A DNA stretch of 8,696 nucleotides from an uncultured Candidatus Melainabacteria bacterium (GCA_937895785.1 CALBKW010000029.1:1-8696), one strand, 5' to 3'. Positions 1 through 6,576 are shown, counted from the first letter of the stretch. A program made the numbers and translations. The notes: generated by a model from the sequence alone, not told the origin.

Positions 1-1
1 C

Positions 2-1510
2 CCTGTTACAGTAGTTCAATATGCACAAAATGTTTATAGAAATAATTATGATGAAGCTGTAAATTGGGAATTGAACAGTGGTACGGTTCATTATTCAAAT
101 GATAAATATTTATATAACTCAGCATATCACAATGATACTACATTAAATTCAATAAATCTTAATGGTGGTTCTTTAGATTTAATGAACGGTGTTGCATCTG
201 ATATAAAATTAGCAAATCTACAAGTGGGAGCTAATTCAAATCTTTATCTTGATGTTGATTTAGCAAACGAAAAAATGGATAGATTTTCTGATGATACTAG
301 CGTAACAACTTCAGCAAATATCAACGTAGCTGGTTTAAATCTTATATCTGATGCGGTAAAAAATTACACTAGCATTAACTTCACAAACAATACTGATTTA
401 ATGGGGCATGTTTCATATACAGGCTCTCAAGGTTTAACAGCATTATCACCAATTTATAAATACAATGTAGATTATGATGAAACCACAGGTAATTTTGGCT
501 TTACAAGAGCTGGTAGTGGTTATTCTGGTCATAATCCATCAATCTATGCCGGTGCTGTCGGCGCTCAAGTTGGTTCTTACTTAGGCCAATTAAATGTCTA
601 TGAACAATCATTTGCGAATATGGACATGTTAATGCTAATGAGCAGAGAACAACGCACAGCAATGAAATATGCAAATAAATATGCAACTTGCACAAATAAT
701 TTAATCTATGACGAAACAAACCAAATTCCAGAACAAGCTAAGGGCGCTTGGTTTAGACCTTATGCGACATTCGAAAATGTTGGTCTTAAAGGTGGCGTAG
801 ATGTAGGCAATGTCGCTTACGGTTCATTATTCGGTGGCGATACTAATATTATTGAATTAGGACACGGTTGGGATGCTGTTATCACTCCATTTATTGGTTA
901 TTTAGGTTCTCACCAAACTTATGACGGAGTTGGTATTTACCAAAACGGTGGCGTTCTTGGTTTATCTAGTGCATTTTACAAAGGAAACTTCTTTACAGGT
1001 TTAACCGCAAATGCTGGTGCTAACGTTGGCGAAGCAAGCACTATGTATGGCACAGATACATTTACAATGCTTACAGCGGGTATTGCTTCAAAAACAGGTT
1101 ACAATTGGGAACTTGCAAAAGGTAAATTTATTATCCAACCAAGTTTATTGATGAGTTATACATTTGTGAACACATTTGATTACAAAACAGCCTCTGGTGT
1201 AAGTATGAATTCTAATCCTATTCACGGTATTCAAATCACACCAGGATTAAAATTCATCGGCAACTTGAAAAATGGTTGGCAACCTTATTTAGCAGTTCAA
1301 ATGGTTTGGAACATCATGGATAAGACTCGTTTCCAAGCTAATGATGTTTCTCTTGAACAACTAAGTGTTAAACCTTACGTTCAATATGGATTAGGAGTTC
1401 AAAAGCGTTTAGGCGAAAGGTTTACAGGTTATACTCAAGCTATGATTAGAAACGGTGGAAGAAATGGTATTGCATTATCCGCTGGCTTCCGTTGGGCATT
1501 AGGTAAATAA
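2..1510 (+). CDS. Autotransporter, C-terminal part (5' end outside window)
   Basis: The frame is open from base 2, so the gene begins upstream of the window; a TTG at 71 is internal and not a start. Of the 502 visible residues, about 1-180 are Asn/Ser/Gly/Thr-rich with short alternating beta segments, typical of the end of a pertactin-like passenger. A helical, Met-rich linker follows (about 200-247, with MDMLMLMSREQR). Residues 248-502 (from GAWFRPYATF to AGFRWALGK) are about 255 residues of alternating aromatic and glycine strands, the usual size of an autotransporter translocator barrel (PF03797 type). In known members the barrel sits in the outer membrane and the passenger is exported through or with it. 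The passenger's target or activity cannot be told from this fragment. The last residues are GK after the aromatic FRW, slightly different from the usual terminal aromatic residue. A strong terminator follows 14 bp downstream, so this ends its transcript. Confidence 0.85.
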   Translation, partial: PVTVVQYAQNVYRNNYDEAVNWELNSGTVHYSNDKYLYNSAYHNDTTLNSINLNGGSLDLMNGVASDIKLANLQVGANSNLYLDVDLANEKMDRFSDDTSVTTSANINVAGLNLISDAVKNYTSINFTNNTDLMGHVSYTGSQGLTALSPIYKYNVDYDETTGNFGFTRAGSGYSGHNPSIYAGAVGAQVGSYLGQLNVYEQSFANMDMLMLMSREQRTAMKYANKYATCTNNLIYDETNQIPEQAKGAWFRPYATFENVGLKGGVDVGNVAYGSLFGGDTNIIELGHGWDAVITPFIGYLGSHQTYDGVGIYQNGGVLGLSSAFYKGNFFTGLTANAGANVGEASTMYGTDTFTMLTAGIASKTGYNWELAKGKFIIQPSLLMSYTFVNTFDYKTASGVSMNSNPIHGIQITPGLKFIGNLKNGWQPYLAVQMVWNIMDKTRFQANDVSLEQLSVKPYVQYGLGVQKRLGERFTGYTQAMIRNGGRNGIALSAGFRWALGK

Positions 1511-1524
1511 TATTCTTTAAAACT

Positions 1525-1561
1525 AAAAAAGCGGTAGATAACAAATATCTACCGCTTTTTT
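1525..1561 (+). terminator. Intrinsic terminator, probably bidirectional
   Basis: A perfect 10-bp stem GCGGTAGATA / TATCTACCGC (1531-1540 with 1546-1555) has a 5-nt loop ACAAA. It is flanked by AAAAAA (1525-1530) and TTTTTT (1556-1561), which extend the pairing to 16 bp. It ends the autotransporter transcript and insulates the acetyltransferase operon. Symmetric A and T tracts mean it could also act on the other strand. Confidence 0.93.
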
Positions 1562-1575
1562 GTGACTTTATTTTA

Positions 1576-1584
1576 TGATATATT
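1576..1584 (+). promoter_or_regulatory. Possible extended -10 promoter for the acetyltransferase operon
   Basis: TGA-TATATT fits an extended -10 (TGnTATAAT with one mismatch). The predicted start near 1591 leaves a short leader with the Shine-Dalgarno AGGAG (1597-1601) 5 nt before the ATG. No convincing -35 is visible because the terminator T tract occupies that position. An operon promoter should lie in this 96-bp gap, since a terminator separates it from the upstream gene. Confidence 0.4.
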
Positions 1585-1606
1585 GTAATTTAATATAGGA
1601 GTTATT

Positions 1607-2197
1607 ATGAAACAATACAGATACATTAACACAGGATCTGAGGAACATCTAAATTTTCATATTCAATCAGAGATTTTAACAAAAGAATATAATGCGCTAC
1701 CATACGAAGCAACAACAAGAAAACGAGAAATTCTTGAAAAACTTTTTGGTTCTATTGGCAAAAATGCAACCGTTGGAACAAATTTTTATTGCGATACAGG
1801 TAAAAATATTTTTATAGGTGATGATGTAATAGTCGGTCCTAATTCTACATTCATTGATAATGAAAAAATTATAATTGGTTCAACAGTCTTGCTTGCACCA
1901 AATGTTCAGATTTACACATCTTATCACCCAATATTACCCGAAGACAGATACATTCAAAATAGAGATAAAAACAATCCTGTTTATTTTAACACCTGCGCTG
2001 ACCCTGTTGAAATCAAAGACGGTGCTTGGATAGGTGGCGGAGTAATTATTCTTGCAGGCGTAACTGTCGGCAAAAACAGCATAATTGGTGCGGGAAGTGT
2101 AGTTACAAAAGATATTCCCGACAATTGTATTGCCATTGGTAACCCTTGCAAGCCTGTAAAGTTTTTTGATGAAATTAGGAACAAACAAGAGAATTAA
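1607..2197 (+). CDS. Left-handed beta-helix O-acetyltransferase (maltose/galactoside acetyltransferase-like)
   Basis: This 196-residue protein has hexapeptide-repeat turns (IFIGDDVIVGPNSTFID, then IIIGSTVLLAPNVQIYTS, then AWIGGGVIILAGVTVGKNSIIGAGSVVTKDIP) and the family's end signature IAIGNPCKPVK. Family members transfer acetyl from acetyl-CoA to a sugar hydroxyl and form cytoplasmic trimers. H107 in YTSYHP matches the catalytic histidine of LacA/Maa. The first 50 residues only loosely resemble the usual Mac domain. Between the catalytic His and the last coils there is a longer segment (about 108-135, with Asn/Asp and a Cys) than in its neighbour. ATG 1607 is preceded by AGGAG at 5 nt. The next gene starts 11 bp after the stop, so the two are cotranscribed. 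The acceptor sugar is unknown: maltose, a nodulation-type oligosaccharide or an envelope glycan are all possible. Confidence 0.85.
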   Translation: MKQYRYINTGSEEHLNFHIQSEILTKEYNALPYEATTRKREILEKLFGSIGKNATVGTNFYCDTGKNIFIGDDVIVGPNSTFIDNEKIIIGSTVLLAPNVQIYTSYHPILPEDRYIQNRDKNNPVYFNTCADPVEIKDGAWIGGGVIILAGVTVGKNSIIGAGSVVTKDIPDNCIAIGNPCKPVKFFDEIRNKQEN

Positions 2198-2208
2198 GAG
2201 GTTTTAAG

Positions 2209-2772
2209 ATGAACGAAAAAGAAAAAATGTTAAATGGATTATGGCATAGCCCCAGCGATGACAAAACTTTATTTGAAGAAAGAACTCGTTGCAAAAAACT
2301 TTGCCATGAACATAACTTGCTATCTCCTGAAAAATCAGAAGAACGACAAAAATTATTAAAAAGAATTTTAGGTTCAACTAAAGAAACTTTTTTAATTGAA
2401 CAACCTTTTATTTGTGATTATGGCTATAACATTGAAATCGGTGAAAATTTTTACGCAAATCATAATCTCTTAATTCTTGATTGCGCCAAAGTAACCTTCG
2501 GTGACAATGTTTTCATTGGACCAAATTGTTCTTTCTATACACCAATCCACCCACTTGACGCAAAAACGAGAAATCAAGGGTTGGAATGTGCAAAACCTAT
2601 AACTATTGGCAACAACGTATGGTTTGGCGGAAATGTTACAGTTCTAGCAAACGTAACCATTGGCGACAATTGTGTGATTGGAGCAGGAAGTGTTGTAACA
2701 AAAGACATTCCTAATAACTCATTAGCTGTAGGTAATCCAGCTAAAGTAATCAGAAATATTGAACAAGACTAA
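2209..2772 (+). CDS. maa: Maltose/galactoside O-acetyltransferase (Maa/LacA family)
   Basis: This 187-residue protein has the complete family layout. An N-terminal Mac domain (about 1-60, beginning MNEKEKMLNG, helical, with ending ILGSTKETF) is followed by FICDYGYNIEIGENFYANHN and a left-handed beta-helix of hexapeptide turns (VTFGDNVFIGPNCSFY; ITIGNNVWFGGNVTVLANVTIGDNCVIGAGSVVTKDIP). It closes with LAVGNPAKVIR. H114 in TPIHPLD is the expected catalytic base and N84 lies at the position of the LacA substrate-binding Asn. The enzyme acetylates glucose, maltose or galactoside hydroxyls using acetyl-CoA in the cytosol. The Shine-Dalgarno AGAGG (2197-2201) overlaps the previous stop codon and lies 7 nt before the ATG, which supports translational coupling. 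The symbol is by family resemblance; LacA-type specificity cannot be excluded. The gene runs to within 3 bp of a convergent gene. Confidence 0.9.
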   Translation: MNEKEKMLNGLWHSPSDDKTLFEERTRCKKLCHEHNLLSPEKSEERQKLLKRILGSTKETFLIEQPFICDYGYNIEIGENFYANHNLLILDCAKVTFGDNVFIGPNCSFYTPIHPLDAKTRNQGLECAKPITIGNNVWFGGNVTVLANVTIGDNCVIGAGSVVTKDIPNNSLAVGNPAKVIRNIEQD

Positions 2773-2775
2773 AAA

Positions 2776-3249
2776 CTATCTTAAAGATGTCTTTTTGTAT
2801 TCCTTTAATCTTTCATTTTTAAGTTTTAAATATTTTGCTTTTTGAGCTGGAGTTAAAATTTGGTATAACTCCTTTTCGTAATCATCTTTATATTCATCTA
2901 AAATTTTGCTATTCGATTTCAATTTCTTTTTTTCCGCATTTACAAGTTTTTTAGATGGCTTTTTTTGATTTGTAAGTTTTGATAATCTATTCAAAGTATG
3001 GAAATCTTCCACAAAAATAGGTCTTATTTGTGAATAAAATTGTTTATCTAATTTTTTAATTTCTATAGCTTGAGGTGGAGTAACCTCTAAAGATTTGTAA
3101 ATTGCAGCTCTATACATTTTAACGTTATTTATAGTTTTATTTGTTTGATAATCAATAAACTTTTGTTCTTGCTCATTTAATGTTACTGCAAACGAAGCAT
3201 TACATAAAAATAACGCTATAAATAGTACAAAAAATTTTTTCTTAATCAT
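2776..3249 (-). CDS. Secreted Spy/CpxP-like (LTxxQ motif) periplasmic protein
   Basis: The 157-residue protein starts at ATG 3249, where GAGG (3258-3255) lies 5 nt upstream; a GTG at 3255 overlaps that site and is unlikely. MIKKK, a hydrophobic stretch (6-15) and ASFA|VT make a signal peptide, probably cut after A21. The mature part is highly charged, Lys-rich and almost entirely helical. It has two LTxxQ-type motifs: VTPPQ (56-60) before the first helix pair and LTPAQKAKYLKLK (132-144) near the end. This pattern is that of Spy/CpxP/ZraP-like periplasmic proteins, which bind unfolded proteins, metals or envelope sensor kinases. The similarity is at motif level, so the exact role is open. It stands alone, convergent with the acetyltransferase operon. 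The response regulator gene lies divergently upstream. Confidence 0.65.
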   Translation of the reverse strand: MIKKKFFVLFIALFLCNASFAVTLNEQEQKFIDYQTNKTINNVKMYRAAIYKSLEVTPPQAIEIKKLDKQFYSQIRPIFVEDFHTLNRLSKLTNQKKPSKKLVNAEKKKLKSNSKILDEYKDDYEKELYQILTPAQKAKYLKLKNERLKEYKKTSLR

Positions 3250-3269
3250 ACACACCTCAATCTAACATC

Positions 3270-3275
3270 ATTATA
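3270..3275 (-). promoter_or_regulatory. Possible -10 box for the Spy-like gene
   Basis: TATAAT on the minus strand would start RNA near 3263, giving a leader of roughly 14 nt that contains the GAGG site. No good -35 is visible at 16-18 bp upstream, so this is weak evidence in an AT-rich gap. Confidence 0.3.
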
Positions 3276-3355
3276 AATGATATTAAAACAAAAGTATAAT
3301 TTTTTCAAAATATTCAATACTTTTGCTTATAACAAAGTCGTTAAGCGTTTAGAGC

Positions 3356-3381
3356 TAACAAGGCATAACAAAAATTAACAA
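3356..3381 (+). repeat. Three TAACAA hexamers at 10-bp pitch
   Basis: TAACAA occurs at 3356-3361, 3366-3371 and 3376-3381, exactly one helical turn apart, with a fourth copy at 3330-3335. The array lies just upstream of the putative response-regulator promoter (-10 at 3413-3418). Such phased repeats are typical of binding sites for a cooperatively binding activator, but in AT-rich DNA chance is possible. Confidence 0.4.
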
Positions 3382-3412
3382 TAATGTTATTAAATACACC
3401 TAATATGGGTAC

Positions 3413-3418
3413 TATAAT
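3413..3418 (+). promoter_or_regulatory. -10 box for the response regulator gene
   Basis: A consensus TATAAT. The start would be near 3425, leaving a leader of about 43 nt to the proposed ATA codon at 3468. The -35 position (about 3389-3394, ATTAAA) is poor, which would suit an activator-dependent promoter. If it is real, the in-frame ATG codons at 3384 and 3405 lie upstream of the transcript and cannot be the start. Confidence 0.45.
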
Positions 3419-3467
3419 AATATACCCACGTATTTATTTTATATCTATTCACAACAGGAGTAACATC

Positions 3468-3866
3468 ATAAGAGAGATTAAGAACATCATTTATACAGAA
3501 GATGATGAGGACATTCGTATAATCGTCAAGATTGTGCTTGAATCACAAGATTCAAACATAAGATTGGATTTTGCAAACAACGGACAAGAGTTGCTTGCAA
3601 AATTGAGATGCTCTAATCCAGATTTAATTCTTCTTGATGTTATGATGCCAATTATGGATGGTCCTACAGTATTGAAAGAACTAAGAAAAAATCCAAAATA
3701 TAAAGACATACCCGTTATATTTTTAACATCAAAAGCTCAACCAGCAGAAATTAAAGAGTTAGAAAGTCTGGATGTTTTAGGAGTTATAGCAAAGCCTTTC
3801 GACACAATGAATTTATATAACACAATTAAAGAAATCTGGAACAAACACTTTATTCTAGTAGAATAG
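3468..3866 (+). CDS. Single-domain CheY-like response regulator (apparent ATA start)
   Basis: The protein is a receiver domain with no output domain. With the start placed at ATA 3468 it has 132 residues and begins as REIKNIIYTEDDEDIR after the initiator. The acidic pair D12/D13, phosphoacceptor D57 (LILLDVMMPIMDG), T87 (IFLTS) and K109 (IAKPF) are all present, at the same numbers as in CheY. AGGAG (3456-3460) lies 7 nt before the ATA. In-frame ATGs at 3384 and 3405 would add a 21-28 residue tail unlike any receiver, have no ribosome binding site and lie before the -10 box. There is no in-frame ATG, GTG or TTG between them and the acidic pair. It probably relays phosphate from the adjacent convergent kinase, whose stop is 7 bp away, to a separate partner. 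Product confidence is high; the start codon is the uncertain part. Confidence 0.85.
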   Translation: MREIKNIIYTEDDEDIRIIVKIVLESQDSNIRLDFANNGQELLAKLRCSNPDLILLDVMMPIMDGPTVLKELRKNPKYKDIPVIFLTSKAQPAEIKELESLDVLGVIAKPFDTMNLYNTIKEIWNKHFILVE

Positions 3867-3873
3867 CTATTAT

Positions 3874-5985
3874 TTACTTCACTAGGGGGATATTAACATA
3901 AAAACTTGTTTGTTTTTTACTTGAGGTATAACCAATTGTACCTTGCATTTTGTCAACCAAAAGTTTAGATATAGCAAGTCCGAGTCCAACACTTGTATGC
4001 TTTGAATCTGATTTTTCATTACTTTGCTTGTAACGATTAAAAATACTATTTTCCATGCCAGCCGGAATTTCTTTTCCTATATTTGTTATTATAATTTGAA
4101 TTTCTTTTTTCTTAATTTTCGCTGATATCGTAATATTTTCACCTATATCAGAAAATTTGTATGCGTTTGATATTAAATTATTTAAGACTTGCAAAAACTT
4201 TTCATCATCAATTTTTGCACATTCGTCTTTCAGTTCAATCTCTGAAACAATTTTCACATCAAGAGCTGTTGTAGGTTTTTCCGTAGTCTTTATAGCTTTT
4301 TCAATAAGAGGTTTTACTTTATGTTTTTGTAAATTTAACTTTATTGTATTTGTTTCCAAACCTTCTAATTCTAAAATATTTTCGATTAAAGTTGTCAATT
4401 TGGTTGTATTTTTTTTTGCAATTTTAAGCATTTCAAGACAAGATGTATCAACCTCACCAACAAGTCCATTTAAAACCAAATCAATACTTCCGCTTATTGA
4501 TGTTAATGGTGTGCGTAGCTCATGGCTTATAATTGAAATAAATTGATTTTTCAAGTTATCCATCATCACTTGAGCAGTTACATCTTTGTTAAATCCAGTA
4601 ATTGCTATTACATTTCCTTTTTCATCAAAGACTGGACTTTTAAAAGATTCAAACCAAATTTCTTTTCCATCTCTTATAACTTTTCTAATATTTCTGTAAG
4701 GCTTTTTAGATTTTATAACCTCCAAATCTTCAGCTTGATAAGATGATGCTACATCATAAGGTTCAAACTCAAAATCATCATGTCCTAAAATTTGCTCACG
4801 GGTTAAACCACAGGTCAAAAATTCATCATTTACAGCCAAAAATTTTCCGTTAACATCTTTCAAAAATGCACTTGCTGGAAGATTATCGAGCAAAGCTTTT
4901 TCTCTTAAAGCTCTAATATTTGCTTTTTCGGTAAGTTTAATCTTATTGATTGCAACGTTAACCTGTTTTCCACACAAATTGAAACCTTTTACATCATCTA
5001 CAGTCCAAATAGTATCATTATTATATTTTCCCATAACAACAACAGCAACTGTATCTTCTGTACGGTTAAAAATAGTTGTCATAGCTGACACCAAACCTAT
5101 TTTATTATAGGCTTCTCTTATAAAATCTGGTATATCATAAGTATTTACACTATTAAAGGTAACTTCTTCATTTTGTTTAAAAACTATATCATTCCAGTAT
5201 GACATAATTTTTTCAGTCATTTTTTGGGGTAAAACTTCAGATATCGATTTAATTGATTTATCAGACTTTAACTCTTGTTTAATATCATAAGTTCCGTTTT
5301 TATTAAACTCTACAATTAAAATTCTATCCGCATTAAAAAATTTCATAATCTTTTTACAAATAGAAATATAAAGTTTGTCCTTTGATACAGTATTTTCTAC
5401 AGTACTTACTAGTGATAAAATAAATTCCTTTTTATCAATTTCTTTTTGTAACAAGTATTTTGAATATGCAGTTTCAGAAACAGTTTCCGCAACCAAAGCA
5501 AGCATCTTCATCGCCTTTTTGGCTTCGTCCATTTTTATTTTTTTTAAGTTTTTTGAAGCACTTAAATATTCTTCTTTATTTTCAATTCCGTATTTATCGG
5601 CTAACTTCAAAATTTCACTTTCATTCAATTTATCCGTTAAAATTTGCCCGCCCATAATTGCACCTAAATATTTATTATCTGCAAATACGGGTATCGCCAT
5701 ATCTATTAACCCTGCATGACATTTATATATAGTAGGTTTTCCAGTTTCAGCAATTTTTTTCCACGCTAATTTATCACATTCCTCACACAATTTACATCCT
5801 ATACTAGAATTTCTTGTCATACTACAAAATTTTGTAAGCGGAATATGTGCAATCACATTATTTTCATCAACACAATTGCAACCAAAGCCGAAAGTTTTAT
5901 AAAAAGTTTTTAAAATTCTTTCAACTGTTTTTTTATCAACTAAATCTGACAGAATAACATTTGAATCACTAGTTTTTTTTACCAT
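3874..5985 (-). CDS. PocR-GAF-PAS sensor histidine kinase, soluble
   Basis: The 703-residue protein has no membrane segment. Residues about 10-175 are a PocR-type sensory domain: FCSMTRNSSIGCKLC at 53-67, YKCHAGLIDMAIPV at 87-100 and IMGGQIL at 110-116. It has cysteines 36, 38, 54, 64, 67, 70 and 89, which could bind a metal or cluster. A GAF-like domain follows (about 190-350), then PAS (about 363-473, with ASAFLKDVNGKFLAVND and the GHDDFEFEP turn). HisKA has the phosphoacceptor H488 in SHELRTP. The HATPase domain (about 590-703) has the N box NNLISNAYKFS and G2 box VGLGLAI. The G1 box reads NIGKEIP, with Asn635 in place of the usual Asp. The family autophosphorylates and passes phosphate to a receiver. 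None is fused here, so the convergent response regulator is the likely partner. Known PocR domains are proposed to sense small carbon compounds; the ligand here is unknown. ATG 5985 has a weak GAGA site 9 nt upstream. Confidence 0.9.
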   Translation of the reverse strand: MVKKTSDSNVILSDLVDKKTVERILKTFYKTFGFGCNCVDENNVIAHIPLTKFCSMTRNSSIGCKLCEECDKLAWKKIAETGKPTIYKCHAGLIDMAIPVFADNKYLGAIMGGQILTDKLNESEILKLADKYGIENKEEYLSASKNLKKIKMDEAKKAMKMLALVAETVSETAYSKYLLQKEIDKKEFILSLVSTVENTVSKDKLYISICKKIMKFFNADRILIVEFNKNGTYDIKQELKSDKSIKSISEVLPQKMTEKIMSYWNDIVFKQNEEVTFNSVNTYDIPDFIREAYNKIGLVSAMTTIFNRTEDTVAVVVMGKYNNDTIWTVDDVKGFNLCGKQVNVAINKIKLTEKANIRALREKALLDNLPASAFLKDVNGKFLAVNDEFLTCGLTREQILGHDDFEFEPYDVASSYQAEDLEVIKSKKPYRNIRKVIRDGKEIWFESFKSPVFDEKGNVIAITGFNKDVTAQVMMDNLKNQFISIISHELRTPLTSISGSIDLVLNGLVGEVDTSCLEMLKIAKKNTTKLTTLIENILELEGLETNTIKLNLQKHKVKPLIEKAIKTTEKPTTALDVKIVSEIELKDECAKIDDEKFLQVLNNLISNAYKFSDIGENITISAKIKKKEIQIIITNIGKEIPAGMENSIFNRYKQSNEKSDSKHTSVGLGLAISKLLVDKMQGTIGYTSSKKQTSFYVNIPLVK

Positions 5986-6005
5986 ATAAATAAAGTTCTC
6001 ATTTA

Positions 6006-6021
6006 ATAAAGTTCACTTTAT
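6006..6021. promoter_or_regulatory. 16-bp palindrome, possible operator of the kinase gene
   Basis: ATAAAGT-TC-ACTTTAT is a perfect inverted repeat. It directly abuts a minus-strand -10-like TATACT (6027-6022) and would cover the predicted transcription start, a classic position for a repressor. The half sequence recurs: AATAAAGTT at 5989-5997 and 6005-6013, and AACAAAGTT at 6027-6035. Confidence 0.4.
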
Positions 6022-6027
6022 AGTATA
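6022..6027 (-). promoter_or_regulatory. Possible -10 box for the histidine kinase gene
   Basis: TATACT on the minus strand gives a predicted start near 6015, about 30 nt before the ATG. A -35-like TTGAAT lies 15 bp upstream, which is a short spacer. Evidence is moderate at best. Confidence 0.35.
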
Positions 6028-6108
6028 ACAAAGTTGTCTAAAATTCAACTCAATAACATTATAAATTCTTACCTTAATTAAACTCCCTCTTCCATTTTTT
6101 TATTAAGT

Positions 6109-6117
6109 TGCTATAAT
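6109..6117 (+). promoter_or_regulatory. Extended -10 promoter of the small membrane-protein gene
   Basis: TGC-TATAAT is a perfect extended -10 element. Counting 7 bp from its last base puts the transcription start at 6124, the A of the ATG, so the message would be leaderless. The -35 (TTCCAT, 6090-6095) is poor, as is usual with extended -10 promoters. Confidence 0.6.
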
Positions 6118-6123
6118 AGTGGT

Positions 6124-6576
6124 ATGGCAGTAATTATTGTAACATCAATCATACTAATATTCTTGGTTGCATTATCATTTTTTGGTATTGCACTTTCTCA
6201 AATGACATTTTTTAGCGCATTCCCAAGAACTGCAGCTTACGGAGATCCAAATAAATTAAGATATATTCACTTAAAAGGTTTCTTTTTTATCATCTCTAAT
6301 GATATCTTTGGCAACGATATTGTTTACCAAAACGAAGCTTCAAATATGATGTTTCAGTATAATTTAAAACCAACAATGAATCCTGCTGAAATTTTAAACT
6401 CAAAAAAAGATTTAAATATTGAAATATTAGACACTGTAAAAAATGAAACAATGTCTTACTCTGTACCTCATAGTGCAAAGGCACAAGCAATTAGATTTTT
6501 CACCGCATACAGAGATTTAATGCAAAGGATTCACGCCCATAAAGCAAACATCCAAACTACCCCCGAAAATAAATAA
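6124..6576 (+). CDS. Small membrane-anchored protein of unknown function
   Basis: I do not recognise this 150-residue protein. Residues 2-25 are a strong hydrophobic helix (AVIIVTSIILIFLVALSFFG), probably an uncleaved N-terminal anchor, since no AxA-type cleavage site follows. The rest is soluble. It includes YIHLKGFFFIIS (about 47-58), an Asn-rich middle with a helix-starting NPAEIL (about 86-91), and a C-terminal helix rich in His/Lys/Arg (about 116-140), then a polar tail ending TPENK. Which side of the membrane it faces cannot be decided. No Shine-Dalgarno is seen before the ATG; an extended -10 lies so close that the transcript probably starts at the ATG itself. It is divergent from the histidine kinase (138 bp apart) and 75 bp upstream of gltX in the same direction. 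There is no terminator between it and gltX, so read-through is likely. Confidence 0.7.
   Translation: MAVIIVTSIILIFLVALSFFGIALSQMTFFSAFPRTAAYGDPNKLRYIHLKGFFFIISNDIFGNDIVYQNEASNMMFQYNLKPTMNPAEILNSKKDLNIEILDTVKNETMSYSVPHSAKAQAIRFFTAYRDLMQRIHAHKANIQTTPENK

Noticed and set aside
71..73. TTG as the start of the autotransporter gene
   Set aside because: The frame stays open to base 2 with passenger-like sequence and there is no ribosome binding site, so the gene is cut by the window edge.
2773..2800. Terminator between the acetyltransferase operon and the Spy-like gene
   Set aside because: Only a 4-5 bp AU stem near 2778-2788 is seen, with mismatches outside it. It is too weak to call.
3196..3210. 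Lipoprotein signal (LFLC) in the Spy-like protein
   Set aside because: LFLC does not fit the small residue needed before the lipobox Cys, and ASFA|VT five residues later is a better signal peptidase I site.
3327..3372. attC-like (integron) look of TAACAAAGTCGTTAAGC and nearby CTAAC/ATAAC motifs
   Set aside because: No matching second half site of GTTRRRY type is found at a sensible distance, the stem is short and imperfect, and no integrase or gene-cassette array is present.
3384..3407. ATG at 3384 or 3405 as the start of the response regulator
   Set aside because: Both lie before the -10 box, lack a ribosome binding site and add a tail not seen in receiver domains. They remain possible if transcription starts further upstream.
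4157..4546. Open plus-strand frame of 129 codons opposite the kinase gene
   Set aside because: It lies wholly inside conserved HisKA/HATPase coding on the other strand, has no recognisable domain and no ribosome binding site.
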